Assembly: GCA_024703855.1 (NCBI GenBank) | Contig: CP087965.1 | Coordinates: 3,588,001-3,652,000, forward strand | Origin: Polaromonas sp. P2-4 | GTDB lineage: Bacteria; Pseudomonadota; Gammaproteobacteria; Burkholderiales; Burkholderiaceae_C | Direction: 5' to 3' | DNA length: 64,000 nucleotides | Shown here: positions 7,857-17,077 of the stretch, piece by piece | How the letters are laid out: every line of letters begins with the position of its first letter | Position numbering within the stretch: position 1 is the first letter of the stretch | Position numbers and translations under genes: made by a program | Notes under the pieces: model-generated | Databases searched by the model: none | What the model was told of the DNA's origin: nothing | What the model saw: only the letters and a program-made list of their open reading frames with translations

Positions 7857-9706
7857 TCAATACATGGCTTCAATTTGTGGGGCGTATTTTTTCTCGACCA
7901 GCTTGCGCTTGAGCTTCATGGTGGGGGTCAATTCTTCGTCCTCAGCCGTGAGTTGTGTGTCCAGCAGGAAGAATTTCTTGATCTGCTCAACCCGTGCGAA
8001 CTTCTTGTTGACCCGGTCAATTTCAGACTGAATCAATTCTTGTACTTCAGTGGCGCGCGTCAAGCTGGCGTAATTACTGAAGGGTATGTCCGCATCCTGG
8101 GCAAATTTCTCGACGTTTTCCTGGTCAATCATGATGATGACCGTGAGGTAGGCGCGCTTGTCGCCGATGACGACGGCATCGGTGATGTAGGGCGAAAACT
8201 TGAGTTCGTTTTCCAGCTCGCTGGGCGTCACGTTCTTGCCGCCTGCGGTGATGATGATGTCCTTCATCCGGTCGGTGATCCTGAAGAAACCTTCTTCGTC
8301 CATGGTGCCCACGTCGCCGGTGTGCAGCCAGCCGTCTGCATCCAGGGTCTCGGCGGTTTTTTCGGGCTGGTTCAGGTAACCCATGAAGACGTTGGTGCCG
8401 CGCACCAGAATTTCGCTGGTCGCCGGGTCCAGCCTGATTTCGTTGAAACTGGCGGCCGGGCCGATGGAGCCGGGTTTCATGCGGCTGGCGGGCACGCCGG
8501 TGGACGCGCCGCAGGTTTCCGTCATGCCCCAGACTTCCAGCATGGGAACGCCCAGCGCCATGTACCACTTGACCAGCTCGGGTGAGATCGGGGCCGCGCC
8601 CGTGACGCAAAAACGGGCGCGGTGGATGCCAATGAGTTTGCGCGTGTTGTTGAGCGCCAGCCAGCGCGCCAGGGTGAATTTGATTTTGAGCCCGGCGCTG
8701 ACGGGCTGGCCGGCCAGCACCGTGTCGGCAATCTGGCTGCCCACGCCTATGGCCCAGGCGTAAGTGGCCTGCTGCAGCCAACTGGCTTCTTTCAGCGCAA
8801 TCATCACGCCGGAGTAAAACTTTTCCCACACCCGGGGCACGGCGGTGAAGACGGTGGGGGCAATCTCGCGCACGTTCTCGGGAATGGTCTCGGGGTTCTC
8901 GACGAAGTTGAGTTTGGCCCCGGTATACAGCGAAAATACTCGCCGCCCATGCGTTCGGCAATGTGGCACAAGGGCAAAAAACACATGCGCTCATCGCGCT
9001 CGTCTTGCGCCACCAGCGTGTTGTAGCCGCGCGCTATAAACCAGCCCGCGTTGGCTGTGCATGGCCCCCTTGGGCTTGCCGGTGGTGCCCGAGGTGTACA
9101 CCAGAATGGCCAGGTCGTCGGGTTGGCAGGCGGCTGCGCGTTCTGCCACGGCATTCGGATGGCGGGTGAGATAAGCGCGTCCCAGTGCGCGCAAAGCGTC
9201 GAGTCCGATCACGTCCGGGTCCGTCAGCGCATGCAGGCCTTCCATGTCAAACACAATCACCTTGCGCAGCAGCGGCAGCTGGGGCCGCACTTCCAGTACC
9301 TTGTCGAGTTGCTCATCGTCTTCAACAAACAGCAAGGTGGTGCGCGAGTCTTCGCAGAGGTAATGCACCTGCGAGGCTGCATCCGTCGGGTAAATGCCGC
9401 TGCAGACGCCACCGCAGCTCAGCACGGCGAGGTCGGCCAGCACCCATTCAATCACGGTGTTGGAGAGGATGGAGGCGCATTCGCCGTGCGCAAAGCCAAG
9501 GCTGAGCAAGCCCGCAGCAATTTCACGCACCGCCTCGCCGGTTTGCGTCCAGCTCCAGGGGCGCCAGATGCCGAGTTTTTTCTGCCGCATCCAGACCTGG
9601 TTGCCCGCTTTTCAACCGCATTCCAGAACAGGGCTGGAATGGTGTTGCCCGGCATCACGATGTCGTGCGCCGGTTGAATATGGCTTAAGTCCCAGAGATT
9701 ACTCAT
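7857..9706 (-). CDS. long-chain acyl-CoA synthetase (AMP-binding), with frame breaks
   Basis: About 617 residues once repaired. Starts MSNLWDLSHIQPAHDIVMP. The AMP-binding P-loop is ILVYTSGTTGKPKGAMHS; the adenylation core continues with FLPLCHIAERMGGEYF, TGAAPISPELVKWYMALG, VWGMTETCGAST, DGWLHTGDVGTMDEEGF, DRMKDIIITAGGKNVTPSEL and a C-terminal lysine region TPTMKLKRKLVEKKYA. This is the FadD15/long-chain ligase type that makes acyl-CoA from an acid, ATP and CoA. Frame breaks sit near 9610, 9040 (GCGCGCGC shortened by two) and 8938 (one T missing). Its place between livK and livF argues that it activates the substrate imported by that transporter. Cytosolic or membrane-associated. Confidence 0.88.
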
Positions 9707-9710
9707 TTTG

Positions 9711-10502
9711 TTATCGCCAGGTTTTCTTTTCTTCCAGCGCCGCTCGCCGCGCACGCCGTCTTCTTTCATGCCCAGGTAGAACTCCTTGATGTCGTCTTTT
9801 CACGCAGGCGGGCACAGGTGTCTTCCATCACGATGCGGCCGTTTTCCAGCACGTAGCCGTAGTCGGAGGCGTTAAGCGCCATGTTGGCGTTTTGTTCGAC
9901 CAGCAAAATCGTGGTGCCGCGCTCATGGTTGATGCGCACCACGATCTCAAAAATTTCTTTGGTGAGTTTGGGGCTGAGGCCCAGGCTGGGCTCGTCGAGC
10001 AGGATCAGGTCGGGCGAGGCCATCAGCGCGCGAGATCGCCAGCATTTGCTGCTGCCCGCCCGACAGCAAGCCCGCATCCTGCAGCGCGTTCTCGCAGAAT
10101 CGGGAAGTAGCCGTACACCGCCTCCATGTCCCGCGCCACGCCGTCGCGGTCTTTGCGGGTGTAAGCGCCCATCAGCAGGTTGTCGCGCACGCTGAGCAGG
10201 GGAAACACTTCGCGCCCCTCAGGCACATGCGACAGACCTTGCTGCACGATGTGGGCCGGGTCCTGCGCGGTGATGTTTTCGCCCTTGAAGTCGATGGAGC
10301 CCTTGCGCGGGTCGATGATGCCGGAGATGGTTTTGAGAATGGTGGACTTGCCCGCACCGTTGGAGCCCAGCACGGTGGCGATTTCACTTCTGCGCACCTG
10401 CAGGCTCACGCCGCGTATGGCCTTGATGGGGCCGTAAGAACTCTCCACGTTCAGAAGTTTCAGGACGGGCTGGTCGCTCACGGGTGGCGGCGTGGTGCTC
10501 AT
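9711..10502 (-). CDS. livF: branched-chain-type ABC transporter ATP-binding protein LivF
   Basis: About 260 residues. Starts MSTTPPPVSDQPVLKLLNVE. Walker A VLGSNGAGKSTILKTISG, Q-loop region LSHVPEGREVFPLLSVRDNL, Walker B SPDLILLDEPSLGLSP and H-loop ILLVEQNANMAL identify LivF. Two breaks near 10085 and 10028 are both repaired by adding GC (RERALQDAGL and ISRALMASP), which also recovers the LLSGGQQQ signature. Breaks near 9790 and 9716 (one A missing in an A run) affect the tail; repair gives GMKEDGVRGERRWKKRKTWR and a stop 4 bp before the ligase start. Energises uptake with LivG/H/M. An R2 repeat sits at its start. Confidence 0.88.
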
Positions 10503-11430
10503 GACGTGGCCCCCACGTTTGCCGCTGAAGCGGCTGCACTGCCCGGGGGGCGCTCGCGACTTGGGGCGGCCCGGCGTCGCTTTGGGCCGTTCTCCTGAGT
10601 GACGACACCTCATCGACCGAGCCCAGGTAAGCCTCGATCACGCCAGGGTCGGTTTGCACCTCGCGCGGTGTGCCCATGGCCAGCACTTCGCCCTGGTTCA
10701 TGGCGAGCACGCGGTCAGACACCTTGGAGACCAGCGACATGTCGTGCTCCACCATCAACACGGTAATGCCCAGCTCGTGCTTGATGTCCTGAATCCAGAA
10801 GGCCATGTCGCCGGTTTCCTCCACGTTGAGCCCGGAGGACGGCTCGTCGAGCAGCAGCAGTTTGGGTTCGGTACACAGGGCGCGGGCCAGCTCAACGACT
10901 TTACGCACGCCATAAGGCAGGCCCGCCACCATGGAGTCGCGGTGGTGCTGCAGATCGAGAAAGTCGATGACCTGTTCAGCTTTTTCGCGCGCCAGCAATT
11001 CTGCGTCCCGCGTTTTGCGGGTAAAAAACAGGTCATGCAGCAAGCCGGTTTGCCGGTGTGTGTGCCGGCCTATCAGCAAGTTGTGCAGTACCGAGGCGTG
11101 CTCGAACAGCTCGATGTTCTGGAAGGTGCGCGCAATGCCCAGCGACGCAATCTTGTGGGGCGGCTGGTCCGTGAGTTTTTCACCGCAGTATTCAATTTCG
11201 CCGGTGCTGGGTGTGTAGATGCGGCTGATGAGGTTGAACACGGTGGTCTTGCCCGCGCCATTGGGCCCGATCAGCGTGAAGACCTCGCCTTGCTTGACGT
11301 CAAAACTCACCTTGTTGACGGCCAGCACGCCGCCGAAGCGTACGCTGAGGTTTTTGGCGGACAGGAGAATTTCTCCTGATGGACGCAAGGCTTGGCTTGG
11401 CTCAGCCCGAACGGTAGAAGTCTGGGTCAT
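10384..11430 (-). CDS. livG: branched-chain-type ABC transporter ATP-binding protein LivG, with read-through tail
   Basis: Walker A TLIGPNGAGKTTVFNLIS, Walker B LLLLDEPSSGLNVEETGDM, H-loop VLMVEHDMSLVSKVSDR and the LivG C-terminal block VQTDPGVIEAYLGSVDE show the identity. LivG normally stops shortly after YLG. Here the frame stays open for about 70 more residues, through the R2 repeat (10506-10587) and 119 bp into livF in another frame. The real stop was probably lost through the repeat or a sequencing indel, so the natural end is likely near 10600. The start overlaps the livM stop (ATGA at 11427-11430). The signature LPYGVRKVVELARAL replaces the usual LSGGQ, as is common in LivG. Confidence 0.88.
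   Translation of the reverse strand: MTQTSTVRAEPSQALRPSGEILLSAKNLSVRFGGVLAVNKVSFDVKQGEVFTLIGPNGAGKTTVFNLISRIYTPSTGEIEYCGEKLTDQPPHKIASLGIARTFQNIELFEHASVLHNLLIGRHTHRQTGLLHDLFFTRKTRDAELLAREKAEQVIDFLDLQHHRDSMVAGLPYGVRKVVELARALCTEPKLLLLDEPSSGLNVEETGDMAFWIQDIKHELGITVLMVEHDMSLVSKVSDRVLAMNQGEVLAMGTPREVQTDPGVIEAYLGSVDEVSSLRRTAQSDAGPPQVASAPRAVQPLQRQTWGPRHEHHAATRERPARPETSERGEFLRPHQGHTRREPAGAQK
10506..10587. repeat. dispersed repeat R2, copy 3, at the livG/livF junction
   Basis: Contains GGCCCCCACGTTTGCCGCTG, GCACTGCCCGGGGGGCGCTC and TTGGGGCGGCCCGGCGTCGC. It lies directly before the livF start codon and would place a stable hairpin in the message at the livF ribosome site; livG is translated through it. 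Confidence 0.7.
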
Positions 11431-12502
11431 TTCAAGCGATCCGATTTTTGGAAGGACTTTTGCCGCTTGAACAAGCCCTTGCGGTAAAACGGAAAGAGTT
11501 GCAGGTAGGTGCGAATCTTCAGCCAGCGGCCATAGAGACCGAGCGGTTCAAACAGAACAAAGGCAATCAGCACCATGCCGTACACCGCCGCCTGCAGGCC
11601 GGGTGCCTGGCCGATGACGACCGGCAGGTAATCCTTGGTCAGGGCAATCACTTGCGGCATCGAGATCAGAAAAATAGCGCCCAGGAAAGCGCCATGCACC
11701 GAACCGACACCGCCAATCACGATCATCAGCAGCAGGTCAATCGATTGCAGGATGTTGAACTGGTCGGGTGATATGAATTGCAGTTTGTGCGCATACAGGG
11801 CGCCGGCAACGCCGGCCAGCGCGGCCGACAGGGCAAACGACAGCGTCTTGTAGCGCGCCAGGTGAATGCCCATGCTCTGCGCGGAAATCTCTGAATCGCG
11901 AATCGCCACAAAGGCCCGGCCGGTGGGGGAGCGCAGCAGGTTGAGAATGCCCAGCGTGGCCACCACGGTGATCAGCAGGCACAGAAAATAAAACGCTTCG
12001 CCGCTGGCCAGCTTCCAGCCGAACATGTCCGGGGCCTTGATGTGGATGCCGGCATTGCCCCCGGTGACACTTTCCCAGCGGGCAAAAATCTCTTCCACAA
12101 TAAAGCCGAAAGCCAAGGTGGCCATGCCCAGGTAAATGCCCTTCACGCGCAACGCCGGCAAGCCGACGACCAGGCCCACGGCGGCCGAAAGCCCGGCTGC
12201 GCAGGCCAGCGCCACGGGAAAGGGCAGGCCCGCGTTGGTCAGCACGGCCTGGGTGTAGGCGCCCACCCCGAGAAAGGCCGCATGGCCCAGCGAAAACAAA
12301 CCCGTGAAACCCGCCAACAGCATCAGGCCCAGCCCGGCGATGGCGTAGATCAGCACAAAGGTCAGTTGTGCCAGCCAGTACTCGGCAAACAGCCAGGGCG
12401 CGGCCAGCAACAACAGCAGCACGCGCCGTACCAGAACACATGGCCGGGGTGTTTGGCAAGCTTGATGTCTTGCGCGTAGTCGGTTTTGAAGATGAAGCGC
12501 AT
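11427..12502 (-). CDS. livM: branched-chain-type ABC transporter permease LivM
   Basis: Inner-membrane permease of about 358 residues. The true start appears to be the ATG at 12502 reading MRFIFKTDYAQDIKLAKHPG, in a different frame from the rest; one base missing near 12427 joins it to LLLLAAPWLFAEYWLAQLTF. The remaining protein has about nine hydrophobic segments and the LivM landmarks GLMLLAGFTGLFSLGHAAFL, LPALRVKGIYLGMATLAFG, GRAFVAIRDSEISAQSMGI and VIGGVGSVHGAFLGAIFL (the EAA-like loop contacting the ATPases). Stop overlaps livG. Because of the break, livH and livM read as one 670-codon frame, but this is not a genuine fusion in my view. Confidence 0.87.
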
Positions 12503-12508
12503 ATTTAA

Positions 12509-13439
12509 TCAGTTGAGGACAGAGCAAAATGGCTGCGCCATTCTTGGTCTGTCCTGCAAATCGTTCATACTTTTTTCTGAGTTTTTCGCCAAAGAGGCCG
12601 TTGGGCTTGACCATCAGCATGATGAGCACCATCACATAAGCCGCAACGTCCTTGAAGCCATCAGGCAAGTAAAACCCCGAGAAAGACTCCACCAGGCCGA
12701 TCACCAGGCCGCCGACAATCGCGCCGGGCAGGCTGCTGAAGCCGCCCACCACCGCAGCCGGAAAGGCTTTCAGGCCGATGAAACCCATATTGGCGTGAAC
12801 AAAGGTAATGGGTGCCAGCAGCAAACCGGCAATCGCCGCCACGGCAGCGGCCAGGCCCCAGACCAGCCCGTTGAGTCGCTTGACCGGAATGCCCATGTAG
12901 TAGGCCGCCAGCTGGTTTTGCGAAGAGGCCTGCATGGCGATGCCCAGCTTGCTGTACTTGAACAGCGCAAACAAAACGAGGCTCAAGATGGCTGTGCTGC
13001 CAATGATGGCGACTTGCTCGACGTTGATCACCAGCGCGCCGAGACTCCAGATCTGGTCCTTGTAGGGCACGGGCAGCACATAGGTTTCGGTGCCAATGCC
13101 GGGGATCATGGTGATGAGGCCGCGCGCGGTGTAGCCCACGCCAATCGTCAGCATGACGATGGAAAACGCGGGTTGCCCGAGGATGGGGCGTATCACCAGC
13201 CGCTCCAGAAACATGCCGAAAAGCGCCATGCCGGCAATCGCGCTCAGCACCGCCAGCCAGAAGGGAAAACCCAGCAAGCTCATGCAGGCCAGGCCCACAA
13301 ACGCGCCCAGCATCATCAGTTCGCCCTGGGCAAAGCTGACGGTCTCGGTGGCCTTGTAAATCAATACAAAGCCCAGCGCGATCAGCCCGTAAATACAGCC
13401 TTGGGCAATGCCGCTGATCAGCAGCTGCAGAAATTGCAC
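12509..13439 (-). CDS. livH: branched-chain-type ABC transporter permease LivH
   Basis: Inner-membrane permease of about 310 residues, starting with GTG at 13439 (VQFLQLLISGIAQGCIYGLI). Multiple hydrophobic helices with the LivH signatures IYKATETVSFAQGELMMLG, GYTARGLITMIPGIG, GIAMQASSQNQLAAYYMG and FSSLPGAIVGGLVIGLVES. The current frame runs on into livM without a stop; the distance of 931 bp to the TGA at 12509-12511 is one base off a whole number of codons, so I place the natural end there, 6 bp before the livM ATG. First gene of the livHMGF-ligase-livK operon; an element of the MITE-like family lies just upstream. Confidence 0.85.
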
Positions 13440-13457
13440 GTTGCGGTCTCCCTGTAG

Positions 13458-13564
13458 TTATTCCATTCCTACTTCAATGCGATATGTTGTTGCCCCTGCC
13501 TTGGCCGTTACAGCACTGTCTGCGGCGGTGCGCCTAATCTCACATCGAACTAGAAATGGAATTA
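13458..13564. repeat. MITE-like element, copy A
   Basis: 107-bp element with imperfect terminal inverted repeats of about 28 bp: left TTATTCCATTCCTACTTCAA, right (reverse complement) TAATTCCATTTCTAGTTCGA. About 85% identical by eye to copy B at 16379-16485, in the same orientation. No coding capacity. Sits between livH and the AtuA gene, where both transcripts begin. Confidence 0.8.
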
Positions 13565-13650
13565 GCTCTGGTTATAGCTGTCCCCCATGGGTCTGTCGCT
13601 AGGGGTTGTTCCGAATACGGGCCACATTGGCGATAGAGCGTAATCAAGGC

Positions 13651-15048
13651 ATGCAAGAAAAAGTTCGAATCGGCGCCGGCCTCGGGTTTTACGGCGACTC
13701 GTGGGAGCCTGTTGCTGCCAGCATCGAGCGCGGTGATGTTCAGTACATCGCCAGCGACCATCTGGCGGAGCTGACACTGGCCATTTTGCAAAAGGACCGG
13801 CAGCGCGATGCTTCGCTGGGCTATGCGCGTGATGTGCTGCCCATGCTGATGAAGCTGTGGCCACTGATGCAGACGCGTGGTGTGAAATTTATCTGCAACG
13901 CAGGCGGGCTCAACCCGGCAGGTAGCGCGGCCGCCTTGCGTGCGGCCTTTGCTGCCAAAGGCTGGAAGGCCCGCATCGCGGTGGTGACTGGCGATGAGGT
14001 CTTGCCGCAGCTGGCGGCCTTGGCCCCGCCGCATCTGTTCAATGGCCAGCCGTTTGATGCCGTGCGGGAGCGCATGGTGTTTGCCAATGCCTATTTAGGC
14101 GCGCGGCCCATCGTCCTCGGCCCTGCAGCAGGGGGCCGACATCGTGATCACCGGGCGGGTGGCTGACGCGGCGCTGTTTCTGGCGCCGCTGGTGCATGAA
14201 TTCAATTGGAAACTTGAAGAGCGCGCACGCCGCCAGAACTCGACCGGCTCGCGCAAGGCCTGGCTGTCGGGCATTTGCTGGAGTGTTCGGGGCAGGGCAG
14301 TGGCGGCAACTTCGGCAGCCAGCAGGCCTGGAAAGCCATTCCTGACCTGGCGCATATTGGCTATCCGATTGCCGAGGTCAGTGAAGACGGCACGGCGTTG
14401 ATCACCAAAGCGCCGGGTACGGGCGGCCGCATCAACTTTGACACGGTGCGCCAGCAACTGCTGTATGAGGTGCATGACCCGCACCGCTACATCTCGCCCG
14501 ATGTGGTGCTGGATTTGTCCCAGGTGCGGCTGGAGGACCTGGGCCATGACACGGTGCGCATGAGCGGTGCGCGCGGCCAGCCGCGGCCTGCGCAGCTCAA
14601 GCTGGTGGGCGGCTTTCGTGATGGGTTCAAAGCCGAGGTCACCTGGGGCTTTAGCTGGCCCGATGCTTATGACAAGGCGCTGGCCGCGGTTGAGATGGTG
14701 AAAACCCAACTGGCCGACAAGCGCCTGCCCCATGAGGCCTTGTTCGTCGAATTCCCGGGCCTCAATTCAGCGCATGGCCCGCTGGCGACCCTGCCTTCGC
14801 CTGAAGCCCTGGCGGAACTCAACGAAGTCTGGGTGCGCATGGTGATTCGATGCCAAGACAAAACCGTGGCCGACAACTTTGGCCGGCTGTTTCCGTGGAT
14901 GGCGCTGAGCGGCCCGGCCTACACCTGCGGCTTTCACGGCCTGAACAACAGCACCGAGCTGCTCGGTATCTGGCCTGCGCTGATAGACCGGCAGACGGTC
15001 GAGGCGCAGGTGCGCGTGGACATCATTCCGACATGGGTGCAGTCATGA
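13651..15048 (+). CDS. acyclic terpene utilisation AtuA-type protein (DUF1446)
   Basis: About 466 residues once two frame breaks are repaired. Start [20 protein letters not shown]; then [66 protein letters not shown] and [19 protein letters not shown], all characteristic of DUF1446/AtuA proteins. AtuA is needed for citronellol/geraniol degradation in Pseudomonas, but homologues occur in many acyl-CoA catabolic clusters and the exact reaction is unknown. Break near 14118 is GGCGCC shortened to GGCC; break near 14226 lacks one base. The stop overlaps the next start (ATGA, 15045-15048). Likely part of a short catabolic operon with the next two genes. Confidence 0.85.
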
Positions 15049-15374
15049 AAATTCAGCTCGTAAAACTTGCCCATGCCCGCAGCGGCGACAAGGCCGACTG
15101 GGTGGATTTTGGCCTGTTTGCCTGGAACGAGGCCGGTTACCGATTGATCGCGCGTGAAGTGACGGCCGAACGTGTGCAAGCGCACTTTGCCCCTTGGCTG
15201 CCCGGCCGGGTGCAGTGCTGGCCTTTGCCCAACATCCTGGCGCTCAAGCTGGTGCTGCATGACGCGCTGCAGGGCGGCGGGGCGCGCAACCTGCGCATGG
15301 ACAACCTGGGCAAAGCCATGGCCGCGGCCTTGCTGCGCATGGAGATTGAGGTCAGCCCAGCCGAGCTGGCCTGA
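15045..15374 (+). CDS. small AtuA-associated protein (AtuA C-terminal-like ferredoxin-fold)
   Basis: 109 residues, start ATG at 15045 overlapping the AtuA stop. The sequence [19 protein letters not shown] matches the LxxLAxARSGDKGD signature of the domain that forms the C terminus of longer AtuA proteins; here it is a separate polypeptide. Its tight coupling suggests that the two products form a complex. Function within the complex is unknown. No membrane segment or signal peptide. Confidence 0.82.
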   Translation: MKIQLVKLAHARSGDKADWVDFGLFAWNEAGYRLIAREVTAERVQAHFAPWLPGRVQCWPLPNILALKLVLHDALQGGGARNLRMDNLGKAMAAALLRMEIEVSPAELA

Positions 15375-15429
15375 AGCCACGGCTGCGCCGCGCGTGGGCT
15401 GGTGGGGGCCGGATTGAGCTGTATTTGTG

Positions 15430-15487
15430 AGTGAAATAGGCCTCTAGCCCTTATTTTATGGGCGTAAGTAGCTATCAAATGCATAGC
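15430..15487 (+). repeat. dispersed repeat R1, copy 4 (best conserved)
   Basis: GTGAAATAGGCCTCTAGCCC, TTATTTTATGGGCGTAAGTA and GCTATCAAATGCATAGCA: the clearest example, taken here as the R1 reference. It has a central GCCC/GGGC complementarity and a terminal GCTAT/ATAGC palindrome. Lies between the small AtuA-like gene and the enoyl-CoA hydratase. Confidence 0.85.
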
Positions 15488-15575
15488 AAAAAACATTACA
15501 TCGCTGTCTATTGGCGTGCTCGCATCACTGGCCCCTGCTGGCTGCGCCGCATGGCCCCACACCGCCGGAGACCCC

Positions 15576-16377
15576 ATGACCCTTCACATTTCGCACGACC
15601 ACCATGTCACCGTGATCACGCTTGACCGGCCCGAAGTGCGCAACGCGGTTGATGCCGACACTGCCCGCGCGCTGTACGACGCCTTCATTGCCTTTGACGA
15701 TGACCCGAGCGCGCGTGGCGGTTTTCCATGGCGCCAACGGCCATTTCTGCGCTGGCTGGGACCTGCAGTTTGGCGCCCGCCTGGCGGCAGAGGCCCCCGG
15801 CAGCGGTCATGAGGTGCTGAGCACGCTTGATTTTTCGTCGGACGAGAAAAGAGCGCTCGGGCCGATGGGCCCGTCACGGCTGCTGCTGTCCAAGCCGGTC
15901 ATTGGCGCCATCAGCGGCGCGGCGGTGGCCGGTGGCATGGAGCTGGCGCTGTGGTGCGACATGCGCGTGATGGACGAAGACGCGTACTTTGGCGTCTATT
16001 GCCGCCGCTTTGGCGTGCCGCTGATCGACGGCGGCACGGTGCGCCTGCCACGGCTGATTGGCATGGGCCGTGCGATGGACTTGATCCTGACCGGGCGCAA
16101 GGTTGAAGCGGCCGAGGCGCTGCAGATGGGACTGGCCAACCGCGTCGTGCCCAAAGGCGGTGCGCGCGATGCGGCGGTGGCGCTGGCGCACCAGCTCAGC
16201 CGTTTTCCGCAGGCCACTATGTTGGCCGACCGGATGAGTGCCTACCGTCAGTGGGACTTGGAGTTGGCGCAGGCGCTGCACCAGGAATGGGAGCGCGGCA
16301 AGCATTGCCTGCCCGACGCCTTTGCCGGCGCCGCACGCTTTGCCAGCGGACAAGGCCGGCACGGCGAATTTGAATGA
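15576..16377 (+). CDS. enoyl-CoA hydratase/isomerase (crotonase fold)
   Basis: About 267 residues. Start MTLHISHDHHVTVITLDRPE at 15576; RPEVRNAVDADTARALYDAF is the crotonase N-terminal block. FHGANGHFCAGWDLQFG (first oxyanion-hole segment) and ISGAAVAGGMELALWCDMRV (second oxyanion-hole glycine) follow, with FGVYCRRFGVPLIDGGTVRL at the catalytic helix. The DGGTVRL form with a glycine-rich loop suggests a hydratase of unusual acyl-CoAs rather than classical FadB. One frame break near 15713 is a GC lost from GCGCGCGCG (DDDPSARVAVFHG). Downstream of AtuA, so probably acts in the same branched or terpenoid acyl-CoA route. The stop abuts MITE copy B. Confidence 0.88.
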
Positions 16378-16378
16378 G

Positions 16379-16485
16379 TTATTCCATTTCTACTTCAATA
16401 CGATATGTCGTTGCACCCCCTTGCCGTGCTGTAGCACTGTCTGCGGGAGCGCGCCTAATCTCGCATTGAATTAGAAATGGAATTA
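16379..16485. repeat. MITE-like element, copy B
   Basis: TTATTCCATTTCTACTTCAA at the left end and, as reverse complement, TAATTCCATTTCTAATTCAA at the right: near-perfect terminal inverted repeats. Same size and orientation as copy A. It begins directly after the enoyl-CoA hydratase stop and is followed within a few bases by an R1 copy. Confidence 0.82.
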
Positions 16486-16488
16486 TTA

Positions 16489-16540
16489 GTGAAATAGGGC
16501 GCTAGCCCTTGTTCGTAACCATTGGTTTGCTATTAAAAAC
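16489..16540 (+). repeat. dispersed repeat R1, copy 5 (degenerate)
   Basis: GTGAAATAGGGCGCTAGCCC at the left end matches R1 well; the right half (TTGGTTTGCTATTAAAAAC) has lost most of the terminal palindrome. Lies between MITE copy B and the thioesterase stop. Confidence 0.65.
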
Positions 16541-16546
16541 GAAGCG

Positions 16547-17009
16547 TCAGGCTGACAACACTTTTTCAATCGGGCGGGGTTTGCCAAAATCATCAATCGC
16601 CACATACGTCAGGCTGGCTTCGGTGACCTTGATGTAACGCCCCTGCGCGAAAGCGCTCGGCGTACACCTCGACCTGCACGGTGATGGAGGTCGTGCCTAT
16701 GCGGGTCACGCAGGCAAAAAACGACAGGATGTCGCCCACCCGGACCGGTTGCTTGAAGATGAACTGGTTGACCGCCACGGTCGCCATGCGGCCATCCACA
16801 TAGCGGGCCGGCACGACCGAGCCGGCCAGGTCCACCTGGGCCATGACCCAGCCGCCAAAAATATCGCCGTTGGCATTGCAGTCAGCCGGCATCGGAATGA
16901 CCTTGAGCACCAGCTCCTTGTCGGTGGGCAACTGGACATTGAGGTGCTCCGCGGCGCTGGTGGATGCGTTGGCCTGGATACCCCTGTAAGCGCTTGATTC
17001 GGAAGACAT
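16547..17009 (-). CDS. YciA-type acyl-CoA thioesterase (hotdog fold)
   Basis: About 155 residues. Start at 17009 (MSSESSAYRG). Reads LPTDKELVLKVIPMPADCNA then NGDIFGGWVMAQVDLAG, the YciA active-site segment with the catalytic aspartate, and FKQPVRVGDILSFFACVTRI. A frame break near 16648 (CGCGCAGG for CGCGCGCAGG) hides the natural tail, which in the repaired frame ends AIDDFGKPRPIEKVLSA with a stop at 16547. Hydrolyses short and medium acyl-CoAs in the cytosol by family assignment. Convergent with the enoyl-CoA hydratase and divergent from the ABC exporter, whose start is 68 bp away. Confidence 0.85.
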
Positions 17010-17077
17010 AGGCACAATCTTGATAAGGAAATTAAAACTACCAGGAGCCTGTTGGGCTCCTGTCACGATTGTCACCC

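Noticed and set aside
11427..13439. A single 670-codon LivH-LivM fusion permease
   Set aside because: A normal livM start (MRFIFKTDYAQDIKLAKHPG) lies in another frame at 12502 and a stop for livH at 12509 is one base out of frame. The fused linker has no family similarity, so a frame break is the better explanation.
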